From Siphonodentalium dalli (lineage: Eukaryota > Mollusca > Scaphopoda > Gadilida > Siphonodentaliidae), in NCBI GenBank assembly GCA_032622095.1, contig CP136069.1, positions 41,766,194 to 41,830,193 of the forward strand: a stretch of 64,000 nt of DNA. Reading direction: 5' to 3'. The position numbers and the translations under genes are program-made. A model generated the notes under the pieces. The model saw nothing but the letters and a program-made list of their open reading frames with translations, was not told where the DNA came from and searched no databases. Within the stretch, counting starts at the first letter, position 1. Every line of letters starts with the position of its first letter. This document shows, one piece after another, positions 11,701 through 21,948 of the stretch.

Positions 11701-14700
11701 TTCCAGTTCATATAACACTATAGCGTTTGATTGAATATACAGGCAATTTTCCTCATATTTATTATGTTTACCCATACCATAGTATGGTAAACATAGTATC
11801 GTTGTCCGGATTTACCACTTGTCGTTAGTCCATCCATCTGTCTGTCTGTCTGTCTGTAGACACTTTATGCATGGTGCGATAACTCAAATATTTTCTATCT
11901 GATCGGAACCAAATTTTGTATATGAATTTCTCAGCACAAAAGACAGATCTAGTATCAATATGGGTTTGATCCGAATATTTTTAACTGAGTTATGGTCCTT
12001 TTTCCAAAAAATAGTCACTCTTACAAAACAAAAATTTAGATTGAATTTCTTGCTCAATTTAACAAACAAAAATAAAATAAATAAAAAGATATATATAAAT
12101 ATTAAAAAAAAATTGTTTTAAATAATAATATATTTTTTTTTTTTAAAGTTAACAAAATTTGAAAAACTAACACCATTATAACTCTGCCAAGGGTACCCCG
12201 AGTCACCACACCAAATTTGTTTAAATCGGTCCAAAATCTTGTGTTATGTACTGGTAAATTTGTTTGGAGCGACATTAAATCCAATTCAACAATTCCATCC
12301 CATGCCTTTGAACTACTTAGCTATTGATAAGGCTATATTATTTTCTGATGTCTCTTATGCCAATGTGCAGATAATCTGATAAAGAAAGCTATGGTATCTA
12401 ATTTAAAATAAAGATTCAACAATACACATCACATGATATTAACAGTAGACTTGGACAACTGTGCTGCATTGCACAGCTGAAGATATCACTCTCCAGATGG
12501 TCTGAGGTCATTATAAATGTTATTGGTTTAATAGAGATGTCAGCTTTCAACATAAACAATTCCTGTGATTTGTTCACAGCTCTGCTATATAATTGATATT
12601 AATGGGTCAGCAGTGAGGTGGCTTATCTTGATCTATATTGTTGGTAGAATTTTATATATTATCATTGTAAACTTAAATTGGACTCCCTTAACCCAAGTAT
12701 TCCATGTCCAGGTCACCTTTCACATTTAACCCAAGGCTGTGGTGGTGCAGCATTACAGATCCTGTACCAGTGCATTCTCTTATATAAATGCGAGTAACCC
12801 ATAAATTCCAATAATTTGTGTCATGTACATTTGTCTATAATAGTACATAACAGTATACTCTATAATTCAACACCAAAACTCTTGTTTATGATTCCGATCA
12901 TAGTAATTTACTATCGCCAAGGGATGGGTTAACATCAGCACAAAAGACAGATCTAGTGTCAATATGGGTTTGATCCGAATATTTTTAACTGAGTTATGGT
13001 CCTTTTTCCAAAAAATAGTCACTCTTACAAAACAAAAATTTAGATTGAATTTCTTGCTCAATTTAACAAACAAAAATAAAATAAATAAAAAGATATATAT
13101 AAATATTAAAAAAAAATTGTTTTAAATAATAATATATTTTTTTTTTTTTAAGTTAACAAAATTTGAAAAACTAACACCATTATAACTCTGCCAAGGGTAC
13201 CCCGAGTCACCACACCAAATTTGTTTAAATCGGTCCAAAATCTTGTGTTATGTACTGGTAAATTTGTTTGGAGCGACATTAAATCCAATTCAACAATTCC
13301 ATCCCATGCCTTTGAACTACTTAGCTATTGATAAGGCTATATTATTTTCTGATGTCTCTTATGCCAATGTGCAGATAATCTGATAAAGAAAGCTATGGTA
13401 TCTAATTTAAAATAAAGATTCAACAATACACATCACATGATATTAACAGTAGACTTGGACAACTGTGCTGCATTGCACAGCTGAAGATATCACTCTCCAG
13501 ATGGTCTGAGGTCATTATAAATGTTATTGGTTTAATAGAGATGTCAGCTTTCAACATAAACAATTCCTGTGATTTGTTCACAGCTCTGCTATATAATTGA
13601 TATTAATGGGTCAGCAGTGAGGTGGCTTATCTTGATCTATATTGTTGGTAGAATTTTATACATTATCATTGTAAACTTAAATTGGACTCCCTTAACCCAA
13701 GTATTCCATGTCCAGGTCACCTTTCACATTTAACCCAAGGCTGTGGTGGTGCAGCATTACAGATCCTGTACCAGTGCATTCTCTTATATAAATGCGAGTA
13801 ACCCATAAATTCCAATAATTTGTGTCATGTACATTTGTCTATAATAGTACATAACAGTATACTCTATAATTCAACACCAAAACTCTTGTTTATGATTCCG
13901 ATCATAGTAATTTACTATCGCCAAGGGATGGGTTAACATCTGCCGACCATGATCGGCCTCTCGTTTGATATTATAACAACATACAACTTCAAATCAATGT
14001 AACAAAAGAACCATTTTGCTAACTATGATGTACTTCTACTATGGGTATAAATGTTTAACCCTTGAACTAACAGTTGAAAATTTACACCCACAATAGAAAC
14101 TTATACTCACAGTAGGGTGTAAAGATGAAATTTACAAAATAGTTGGTACATACACATACAGTAATGCTCCAAATAATCGACTCCTTAACCACAGCAGAAT
14201 TATGGGTAACTTTTCAGGATTTAGTCGGAAATATGGCTTGTTGCCATTCATCGGAAAGCTCTCACTGAGAGCTTTCCGATTAATGGCAACAAGCCATATT
14301 TCCAACTAAATCCTGGAAAGTTACCCATAATTCTGCTGTTGTTAAGAAGTCGATTATTTAGAGCATTACTGTAGGCAATAATGGTATAAATAACAGACCA
14401 TAGGTCATTTGTTGAATTTATTACCTCAACATTTCCCACCAACAAATGGGAATCCTTCTGCATTTATATTATCTGTTGTCTGCTTATACTTCATTAACAT
14501 CCCTCCAGATGAATAATAGACCACTCTATAATGGATGCTTTTATAACTTAGCGGGAGAATCCATAGGAAGATCGTTTTGTGTTTTTCTTTTCTACTAAAT
14601 GTTTAATTTGATGCATGAAGATTTCTATTCACTTTAAAGACATGCTGTGGACTTATTTCATTGTATAAAACCAACATGTTAGTAGCCATTGGAAGAATGT

Positions 14701-17700
14701 AGTAATGAACTAAGATTGTCAAAATTTCCAACAACATCGACTGTACCATTTCACAACAGTTGAACTACGCACAATTGTAAATATTTACTAATGTAAACAT
14801 TACGGCAATGGTTGTGCCAATAATAGTCACTGCGTGTAATTCGTTTATAACATTGATGTTGTTTTCTGACTATTTGGATATCAAATTAATGAAAATAACT
14901 TATTTTGGCATAATTATTTGCTATTCCATTCGAAACACCTGATTGGAGTGTTTTACATCATTTTAATCAAACTATTTTGTTTCAGTCAATTAATGCCAGA
15001 TTTTTACCCTATCCTGACATTGAAACAGATGCCATTCTTAGCCTTGATGATGATGCATTGCTGACCACCGATGAAGTAAGTAATAATCAATCCTCTCAGT
15101 GCTACGTAACTCTTCAGTTTGGAGATGAATAATTTGGTGCTCAAAGTACCATCAAATTGAATTATGCTGTGATTTTATGGATGCTAATACCGGCTGAATA
15201 TTTTACCCTTTCTCAAAGGAGTTCCTTGTGTGATTATTTTTTTTAACTCAAATAAACCCAATATCATTCCTTGCTCTGCACCCAACAAATATGAAATTCA
15301 AGCTTGGATATTGTGTGTCTAACATGCAAATGAGGTCACCAGAGGGTGCAGTTAGTGATGCTAGCCCATCCAGCAGGCCAACATCACAAAATTCACCCTC
15401 TGAGAACCTCATTCTGCTTAGTCCTCAACTGCTATGGGAGACCTAGTATCAGATTGATGTTCTCCAGTTGAAGTCTTGTGTTCACCCATTATTCCTCTCG
15501 ATTATGCAATTTATCTTCTGCAAATTAGAGGATTTAGAAACTGAACAGAAAGGAAAAAGTCACTAAAAGCAATGTTAATTGAGATGATAGATGCCTCCCA
15601 GAAGATGTGGCCTAAGCAGAATGAGATTCCCAGAATGTGAATTTGGTGAACTTCACCCTCTAGGGCCCTCATTCTACAAATGTCAGACACACTATATCCA
15701 GGCTTGTTGATATTCACAATTTGCACGAAGCCTTCAAACTCCCATTAAAGGCCTATTTAATTTTCCAGTCACCGATTTTTTTTTTCTATAGTGCCTTGAT
15801 AAACGGTTTTAATAATTATCTATGCCATAAAATATGATTAGAATACTATAATTCATCAGCATTAGAAACATCTGTGTCTCAGAAGTTGCCTACAGAGAAA
15901 TAGAAAACAGCTGAAATCATAGAAAGATTTCCCCCATTATGGCTCCCAGAATGCAACACAATTCAAACTAAGAATGTATTTTCAATGGAAGGAGAATAAT
16001 ATCTTAAGATATAGAGTTAGTCCCCTTCTATTGAAAATAATTAAACTTGAGCAATGAACATCAAGTCGGTACTCATCAGAAACAACATGTTCACAGTTTA
16101 TTAAGCCGAATAAGTTGATAATACAATGTTTTGGAGCTTCCTCCTTCAAATGGTATATACTATGGCATATATTTTATATCAAATAATCTGGAGGTTCAAA
16201 AATTAAGTGGGCATTTAATTGCCAACTTGACCATCACAATCATAAAATACATCTAATACAGATGATAAAGAAGCCTGAGTATCATTGATCACTGGATGTC
16301 TTCATTAACTTCTTCTATTAAAGACGGATAACTCTACTTTGACTTAACTACAGTAATGCCCTAATTAATCGACTCCTTAACCACAGCAGAATTATGGGTA
16401 ACCCTGAGAGCTTTCCGATGAATGGCAACAAGCCATATTTCCGACTAAATCCTGAAAAGTTACCCATAATTCTGCTGTGGTTAAGGAGTCGATTAATTAG
16501 GGCATTACTGTAATGGCATTTGAGTGTCATAAATTGTTTTTCTTGCTATCCTAACCAATTTGCTGAACCAGCATTTCCGTATGTCTGCCGTCTGCTCTAT
16601 ATCCTGAACATCCCTTCAGACGATTAATGGACCATTCCATTATATACTTTTATAAATGAATGGGAGAATCCATTTAGTGTAGAAATGGTTAATAGATACT
16701 TGTTCTGCTATGGAATGTTTATAAAGAGTTATACTCAGATACCCCTTGACTCATTCAATTACAGATTGACTTCATGTTCAGCGTATGGCAAGAATTCCCA
16801 GAGAGAATTGTGGGATACCCTAGCAGGAACCATTACTGGGATGAAGTTAAAAATAAATGGAGTTATACGTCTAAATGGTCCAATGAATATTCCATGGTTC
16901 TCACTGGTGCAGCTGTATATCATAGGTAAGTTTATAGATTACAGTCCTGTCAACCAATGAAAAGGTAGGGATTGAGCCTGGACATTCACTCATGACCCTA
17001 CGACTAATTTACCTTTCGGTCATTTTCCAGAGTTCTAATTTTCGGCACATACAAATGCCCCATTCTGCTTAACCTTCCCATGACTTGCAAAAACCCTGTG
17101 CCAAAGCATTCTCTTATATACGCAAGTCTCCCATAGGGAGCCTCACATATATAAGAGAATGCATTGGTCTAAAAATATTTATACCAACCTTGTAAGCCAG
17201 TGCTGTCTCTTATAAATGCGAGGCTCCCTGTGGGAGACTCGCAAATATAAGAGAATGCACTGGCACAGGATCTTTAATGCTGCACCAGCACAGCTCCTGT
17301 CATAAAAGGGTTGACTGCTATGTGTTTATGTTTAATATATTGTGTTGACAGTATTAATACTGTCAAATAATAAAAGAAGCAAAAAGTCTGATTAACACAC
17401 TCGTAAATGAAAATATTGATATTTCATCCTGTAGGGTTGAGACTTGGTGCGAAACTTTTCTCATACCAACTTTGGACTTAAGATATATTTCTTTTGATAA
17501 CACTATGACTGAATATTTGGTCTAACTGATGAAATATAAGAAATAATAGAAGTGCCTTGCATTATGCTCCATTTTGTTTTATAATTCAGCAGCTTAGAAA
17601 TAATCCATACCAAGAGTGGATGTATCTGTAGATAATGCAGTGCAGGAACATTTCGGTTGAAGAAGCAGTGGTCCAGGTTCCACCACGGCTGAGTAACTTT

Positions 17701-18499
17701 ATAACCCTGTGCTGACTCCAGTAGCATTCTTTAACGTGCACACACCGAGGCGTGTACACGGGTCAGCCAATAATCTCTGCGCATGATCGTAGTGTACTGC
17801 ACCCACGACAACATACCTAGACAAATGTTGTAATGGGGGAATTCGGAATTTTGCAATCAGATCTTTATTCAGTGATCTCGAATGAGATTTTTCAGCCTGA
17901 AAAACTTGGTATCTGTCCGAGTTCTGATTTTTGTCAGAATACCCTGACCAGGTTGCGATCCCCGGTCTGTTAGCACGAGAGACCATTGTGCTGCCTCTCA
18001 GCTACAGACTTTCCATGTATAATGTCTAAGATTTTTGGCTGAAGTGTATATAAGTTATTACATGCTGTGATAGATAGTGTTTGATGAATGTTTCAATTGA
18101 TTAAATATATGCCACATTTCTATTTGTAGATATTATAATTATTTATACAGCAATCAACTACATAATGTGCTACTAGAAACTGTCGACCAATTTAGGAACT
18201 GTGAGGATATTCTGTTGAACTTTCTAGTCAGTCATGTTACGAAACTTCCTCCAATCAAACTTACTCAACGAAAACTTTATAAAGACACCATGTTGGCAAG
18301 CACAGTGAAAGGATCTCAGCAGTTGACGACTGAAGCGTCACATTTTAAACAGCGACAGAAATGCATGGACACCTTCGTGAACGTGTTCGGATATATGCCT
18401 CTCATCAGATCAAAGCTTCGGATGGACCCTCTGCTCTTCAAAGATCCTGTTTCTAATATGAGGAAGAAGTTCCGGCAAATCGAAGTCATCAATCAATAA
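8501..18499 (+). CDS. EXT1: EXT1 orthologue, last five exons (exostosin glycosyltransferase 1, C-terminal GT64 domain)
   Basis: Five exons (8501-8752, 10328-10426, 14986-15075, 16765-16925, 18130-18499) join in one frame with AG/GT borders and encode the last 323 residues plus stop. Fragment landmarks: PGGL and FTAVIYA (about 52, start of the GT64 domain), HRWP, RFLPY, the LSLDDDALL nucleotide-sugar/metal motif (DDD at 138-140), [23 protein letters not shown] (224-227), FGYMPL and the C-terminal [10 protein letters not shown]. This order and the C-terminus match EXT1 rather than EXT2 or EXTL proteins. Known role: Golgi type II membrane enzyme that, with EXT2, polymerises heparan sulfate. The C-terminal GT64 domain is the GlcNAc-transferase fold, while the GlcA-transferase GT47 domain lies in upstream exons not in this window. 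Which GT64 domain of the EXT1/EXT2 complex is active is debated. No exon was recognised in 1-8500, so the preceding intron is probably longer than 8.5 kb. The introns are full of foldback elements. Confidence 0.93.
8871..9273. mobile_element. Family A MITE with tandem-repeat spacer
   Basis: Begins CCCTTTCATAACGGGAGC with a decayed TTAA. Hairpins at about 8910-8969 and 9202-9270. Between them lie four to five imperfect ~40-bp units (GTTAAAGAATGTAAGAAAAA then TGATAAAA), an expansion of the spacer found singly in the copies at 3060-3115 and 10670-10710. Confidence 0.78.
9274..9609. other. No recognisable feature (EXT1 intron)
   Basis: AT-rich intron sequence without a supported element. Confidence 0.5.
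9610..10285. mobile_element. Family E MITE-like element, copy 1, with internal 204-bp duplication
   Basis: Ends are inverted: TTAAAGGCCCATTTAATT at left and AATTAAGTGGGCCTTCAA at right. A block starting TTCTCGAGTCACCGATT is repeated with a 204-bp offset (about 9625-9828 and 9829-10032). A shorter copy lies at 15743-16220. The ends suggest a TTAA target. Confidence 0.75.
10328..10426 (+). CDS. EXT1: EXT1 exon b
   Basis: 33 codons between TTTCTTACAG and AAG|GTAGAT, phase 0. It encodes VIIWHCD and [13 protein letters not shown], matching the short EXT1 segment between the first GT64 strand and the RFLPY block. The donor (GTAGAT) is weaker than that of the neighbouring exons, and a family A element begins 8 bp into the intron, at 10435. 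No stop-to-stop reading frame of useful length marks this exon, so similarity and splice sites define it. Confidence 0.9.
10435..10814. mobile_element. Family A' dual-hairpin MITE in EXT1 intron, 8 bp from a donor
   Basis: TTAA at 10435-10438 and 10811-10814. Hairpins at about 10577-10645 and 10716-10784. The left TTAA starts only 8 bp after the end of EXT1 exon b. Confidence 0.87.
10932..11058. repeat. Foldback element F
   Basis: Imperfect hairpin: ACCCATAGCAGCCGAGTGTA at left pairs with ACTCTCGGCTACTATGGGT at right, with CCTCGAGTGG near the loop. Confidence 0.75.
11160..11427. other. Unique intron sequence
   Basis: A frame of 65 codons is open here but has no similarity I recognise and no good splice context. 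Confidence 0.4.
11428..11583. repeat. Foldback element G (~155-bp palindrome)
   Basis: GAACACAACTTGCATCATAA at left is matched inverted by ATGATGCGCGTTGTGTTC at right. The centre is GCTCGAGCTACGCTCTCGCG. Arms pair with few mismatches. Confidence 0.8.
11931..13940. repeat. Tandem duplication of a 1,004-bp unit in an EXT1 intron
   Basis: Copies about 11931-12934 and 12935-13938, offset exactly 1,004 bp at three checkpoints spread over the unit. I noticed only a couple of substitutions (for example TAGTATC/TAGTGTC). Each copy holds an A/T-rich low-complexity stretch and a half family A remnant (about 12723-12800 and 13727-13804). The sequence just before copy 1 starts with a CTGTCTGTCTGT microsatellite (11838-11857) and a GATCGGAACCAAATTT motif. 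Confidence 0.92.
14157..14373. mobile_element. Family C hairpin MITE
   Basis: TA-flanked 213-bp hairpin, CAGTAATGCTCCAAATAATC ... GAGCATTACTG. Arms are nearly perfect and the loop is around CTCACTGAGAG. Confidence 0.88.
14470..14600. repeat. Repeat R8, copy 2
   Basis: AACATCCCTCCAGATGAAT, GCTTTTATAACTTAGCGGG and AGAATCCATAGGA match the copies at 8283 and 16560. It lies about 390 bp before EXT1 exon c. Confidence 0.62.
14986..15075 (+). CDS. EXT1: EXT1 exon c with the DDD motif
   Basis: 30 codons, phase 0, between TTTCAG (ending 14985) and GAA|GTAAGT. It contains [16 protein letters not shown] and [13 protein letters not shown]. The acidic triplet is the DXD-type motif that binds the metal and UDP-sugar in GT64 enzymes. 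Vertebrate EXT1 carries DED at this place, as I remember it; here it is DDD, as in EXT2. Confidence 0.93.
15299..15706. mobile_element. Family D copy, decayed TSD
   Basis: Starts CAAGCTTGGATATTGTG, ends ACTATATCCAGGCTTG. Flanks ATGAAATT and TTGATATT agree at 6 of 8 bases. The second hairpin is partly deleted. Confidence 0.8.
15743..16220. mobile_element. Family E MITE-like element, copy 2
   Basis: TTAAAGGCCTATTTAATT at left and AATTAAGTGGGCATTTAA at right. One copy of the block that is duplicated in the first element. Confidence 0.75.
16349..16512. mobile_element. Family C hairpin MITE, shortened
   Basis: TA-flanked, CAGTAATGCCCTAATTAATC ... GGGCATTACTG. The left arm lacks the inner part, so the hairpin is asymmetric. 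Confidence 0.85.
16560..16700. repeat. Repeat R8, copy 3
   Basis: CCTGAACATCCCTTCAGA, TACTTTTATAAATGAATGGG and AGAAATGGTTAAT. Ends ~65 bp before EXT1 exon d. Confidence 0.62.
16765..16925 (+). CDS. EXT1: EXT1 exon d
   Basis: 161 nt, starting in phase 0 after TTACAG and ending two bases into a codon at CATAG|GTAAGT. It encodes [17 protein letters not shown], the tryptophan-rich [12 protein letters not shown] and [11 protein letters not shown], all strongly conserved in EXT1. The split Arg codon (AG|A) is completed by exon e. Confidence 0.93.
17069..17314. mobile_element. Family A dual-hairpin MITE
   Basis: TTAA at 17069, decayed to TTGA at 17311. Hairpins at about 17099-17167 and 17200-17264 with the inverted arrangement of the family. 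Confidence 0.8.
17690..17998 (-). mobile_element. Probable tRNA-derived SINE
   Basis: On the minus strand a tRNA-like head (TAGCTGAGAGGCAGCACAAT as A-box region, GGGGATCGCAACC as degenerate B box) is followed by a body that includes the reverse complement of TTTAACGTGCACACACCG. It lies in the last EXT1 intron, antisense to the gene. Confidence 0.6.
18130..18499 (+). CDS. EXT1: EXT1 exon e, C-terminus and stop
   Basis: Begins after TTTGTAG at 18129, completes the split Arg codon and runs 122 further codons to TAA at 18497-18499. It contains YYNYLYS, the [12 protein letters not shown] block (Glu/Asp catalytic region of GT64), KLPPIK, FGYMPL and [10 protein letters not shown]. The C-terminus is collinear with EXT1 and has no KDEL-like or extra domain. 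Confidence 0.94.
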
Positions 18500-18500
18500 A
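18495..18500 (+). promoter_or_regulatory. AATAAA hexamer overlapping the EXT1 stop codon
   Basis: The stop TAA (18497-18499) lies inside AATAAA. A true poly(A) signal here would leave almost no 3' UTR, and cleavage would fall at or inside the family D foldback starting at 18529. It may be chance in AT-rich DNA. Confidence 0.3.
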
Positions 18501-18520
18501 AAGTCATTTTAATTTTCATG

Positions 18521-18958
18521 TTTATACACAAGCCTGAATTTAGTGTGTCTGCCATTTGCAGAATGATGTCCCCAGAGGGTGAATTTAGTGATGCTATCCC
18601 ACAAGCAGGCTATAATCACAAAATTCACCCTCTGGGGACCTTATTCTGACTGGCCTCATCTGCTATGGGAGACATAGACTCAGATTGAAGTTCCCAAATG
18701 GTGAATATTGGGATGAACACCCATTGGGAACCTCGATTATGCAATATGTCGTCTGCCAATTTGGGGATATAGAGAAACTAAACTGAAAAAGAAATAGAAT
18801 CTATGTGAAGAAGTTTCTATAGAAATTTGATAATAAGAAAGTTTACTATACAGAGAAGATGAGGCCTAAGCAGAATTAGGTCCCCAGAGGGTGAATTTAG
18901 TGATGCTAGCCTGCTATCTGCCAATGACAGACATGCTATAATCAGGCTTGTTGATACA
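18521..18958. mobile_element. Family D foldback in the EXT1 3' flank/UTR
   Basis: Element 18529-18950, flanked by TTTATACA (18521-18528) and TTGATACA (18951-18958), 7 of 8 matching. It starts 29 bp after the EXT1 stop. The first hairpin is complete (about 18557-18650) and the second partly deleted. Confidence 0.88.
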
Positions 18959-19009
18959 GGAGTTTTATCTTTTCTTTATATCTTTTAAATAGATTAACCA
19001 TGTTAAGAT

Positions 19010-19258
19010 TTAACCCTTTCATGATGCGATCTGCACTGGTGTAGCATTAAAGGTCCTGTTCCAGTACATTCTCTTATATATGCAAGCCTCGTATATATAA
19101 GAGAATGCTCTGGTTTACAAGGTCAACGTAAATATTGTTAGGCCAATGCATTCTCTTATATATGTGAGGCTCACTATGGGAGACTCGCATATATAAGAGA
19201 ATGCATTGGCACAGGGTTTTCGCAAAATTTCAGCAAGCTCCAGTCATGGAAGGGTTAA
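19010..19258. mobile_element. Family A dual-hairpin MITE
   Basis: TTAA at 19010-19013 and 19255-19258, 249 bp. The first hairpin is shortened (about 19065-19110) and the second near-perfect (19141-19210). Confidence 0.86.
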
Positions 19259-19559
19259 TCCTGTGTAACATTTGACATCTAGAACTAAAGACAGTGATAT
19301 TTATGATGAAGTGTCATTGGGACAAGGCATTGATCACATTCATAGCCAGCAATTTAAACAGATGAGAAGTGTTGCCACCTTTTCGTTGTTTTCAAATATT
19401 CTTCTTTGATAAAATGGTATTGAATGAGTTTATGATTGCGACCAAACATAAAACACATACCTGGAACTCCCAAGAAAATCTGTAATCTCATGCAGAGTCA
19501 ATTTCCCGTTTCTCAGGTAAAAAAAGTTTTTGAAAAACATGTGAGCGAGCTGTACAGTA
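19259..19559. other. No recognisable feature
   Basis: AT-rich DNA between two mobile elements. Confidence 0.5.
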
Positions 19560-20546
19560 CAGTTAAACTTCGTTAAGTCGAATCGCAAGGGACCGTTGGT
19601 TTACTTCGAGTTATCCGTGTGTTCGACTTAACCATTTCGACCATTTGGTGACCACAAATTCCAACTAGTCGAATTCATTTCGATCCGATAATAATTGTTG
19701 TCAACCTTGTGCACGCTATATACCCACGCTACATAAATAGTCGGTGACTATGCTGATCACATACAACAGACGAGATGATATTTGTTCTGATTATTTATTG
19801 AATAATATAATAAAAACACAGAATATGATAAGAAAACATCAACAAATTCGCGTTAGAAACAACAAAAGTACATTTGACCCGGAAGTGGTTACAATAGTAT
19901 TTATAAAAATTGGGATTCAGGATTGGAAGTGACTGGTTATCAAGGACTGTGGTTTCTGCAAAAAAATAGTTGTTGAATCTCTCTTTAGTTTTCGCTGATG
20001 CCTAGTATCTTCATTAAGTTGTCGCTTTTAACGTCCATGTTTTTCTTTCCATCATCAGCTGGATGGCGTATTTCTTTGTTCGGAACATTGTTTTCGTTTT
20101 GGGAAAGCATGACTGAATGAAATTATTCTCCATATCAGGCGATTTAAATATGATTTTTCATTTCATCTGTCAACACTTCTAATCCTCACAGGGGAAATTG
20201 ATCCACGCACCTCGTTAATATGTTAAAGAAACAATGCATTAGGACAAATAAAGACTCCATGAAACTTCACAGGTTTTTAGGCAATTAAATAGAAGCACAC
20301 TGAGTTATAATCACATGGCGATGCATCGCCGACGGCGCTTCGACTTAACCGTAGTAATTAGTGTTATAAGCTGGCTGGTGGGACCAAATTTCGTTTCGAC
20401 TTAAGCGGAATTTCGACTTATCCACCTTCGACTTAACCGTGATTATACTATTGGCTTTGCACACAAGCTCAGCCGGGACCAGGCAATGGCTTCGACTTAA
20501 GTGGGGTATTCAAGTTACCGACGTTCGACTTAACGAAGTTTGACTG
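19560..20546. mobile_element. pogo/Tc1-like non-autonomous element
   Basis: 987 bp flanked by TA on both sides. Inverted termini read CAGTTAAACTTCGTTAAGTC and, from the other end, CAGTCAAACTTCGTTAAGTC. Both subterminal regions carry several TTCGACTTAA-type motifs (at least seven). No transposase frame is visible; the longest frame is 62 codons. TA target and CAGT ends fit the pogo/Tc1-mariner group (inference). Confidence 0.82.
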
Positions 20547-20625
20547 TATTTATATTTTATTTCCGGGGTAGACGACAACACGTATTCTAACTCTGCATTG
20601 GCGAGCTCTGGGTCTAATTTAAGTT

Positions 20626-20895
20626 GCCCTTGGCAAGCCTTGAAATAGTGTGTCTGTCATTTGCAGAATGAGGTTCCCAGAGGGTGAATTTAGTGATGCT
20701 ACCCCGCATAGCAGGCTAGCATCACCAAATTCACCCTCTGGGAACCTCATTCTGCTGAGGTGTAAGCAGAATGAGGTCCTCAGAGGGTGAATTTGGTAAT
20801 TCTAGCCCGCTATACGGGGTAGCATCACTAAATTCACCCTTTGGAGACCTCATTCTGCAAATGACAGGCACACTATTTCAAGGCTTGGCCCTTGG
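20626..20895. mobile_element. Family D copy with perfect TSD GCCCTTGG
   Basis: Element 20634-20887. GCCCTTGG at 20626-20633 and 20888-20895. Two hairpins, short form. Confidence 0.93.
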
Positions 20896-21732
20896 CCATT
20901 ATTGCACCAACAAATGTCCATAAAAAGTAGGGATTTATTTCATAAAAAAATCGCCAAATCAAGTATGATGATGCAATTTTTACTGACATTGCAATCGTAA
21001 TGCACCACATGCAAACAAATGTTTTGAACATAGTTACAGTAATGAGTCAGAAGTCTCAACTAGTAAATGGGTCTGTTTGAGGTTGTATGTGCAGGTTCCG
21101 GGATCATGCGTGCAGGCCTGAGAAATGGAAAATTTACTTTGCGTGGCTGTGATTCTTTTTTTGCCATATAGTTTCCTCAGATGTGCTCATTTGGATACTG
21201 TTTCGAATTATAATAATATCCAAATTGGATAACTATAACAAAAGACTGACAACACATGGTAGATTGAAAGTCTGCTTGTGCACATATAAACCCCAATATC
21301 TGTGCAAGATTAATAGTTTGTGACTGAACTGATGCAAATGAATTTATTCAGCGACGTTTCTCCATCTTTTAGATATTCCAAAAAGAAATTGTTCATGGAT
21401 CTTTTATTTACAAATGCCCTATTTGAATTGACATCAAACTATCTGTATAATTTCTTTACCAAATTATAATCATATTGAACTTTTACAGGTTTAAGTTTTT
21501 TTTATGCTCTCGAAAATGCAATATATTGTCTTTTATAAAGATGCTTTTGGAGGGTCAACATGACACCTTTTTGCTGCCAATGATGTAGGTTGGGAGTAAT
21601 TTTCATATTTAATTGCCCGCTGAGCTGGTCATTGACTAGAATATTTTGACTAATTTGGTGTTAAATCAAATGGAACATCGTTAAGTATTATATTGTTGAT
21701 TAATTTTAAATTTATTTTAGAATTTTTGTTGT
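20896..21732. other. No recognisable feature
   Basis: Ordinary AT-rich sequence. I see no repeat copy, hairpin or exon. Confidence 0.5.
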
Positions 21733-21948
21733 GAAATTCTGTTGCAATTTGCACAAAACATGCCAATGCATTCTCTTATATATGCAAGTGTCCAATAGGG
21801 AGTCTCGCATATATAAGAGAATACATTGGCCTAACAATATTTACCTTGACTTTGTAAACCAGTATGGGAGACTCACATGTATAAGAGAATGCACTGGCAC
21901 AGGGTCTTTAATGCTGCACCAGCGCAGCTCCCATCATGAAAGAGTTAA
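21733..21948. mobile_element. Family A MITE, left end decayed
   Basis: Hairpin at about 21761-21830 and a shortened second one to 21899. Right end CCATCATGAAAGAGTTAA with TTAA at 21945-21948. Confidence 0.75.
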
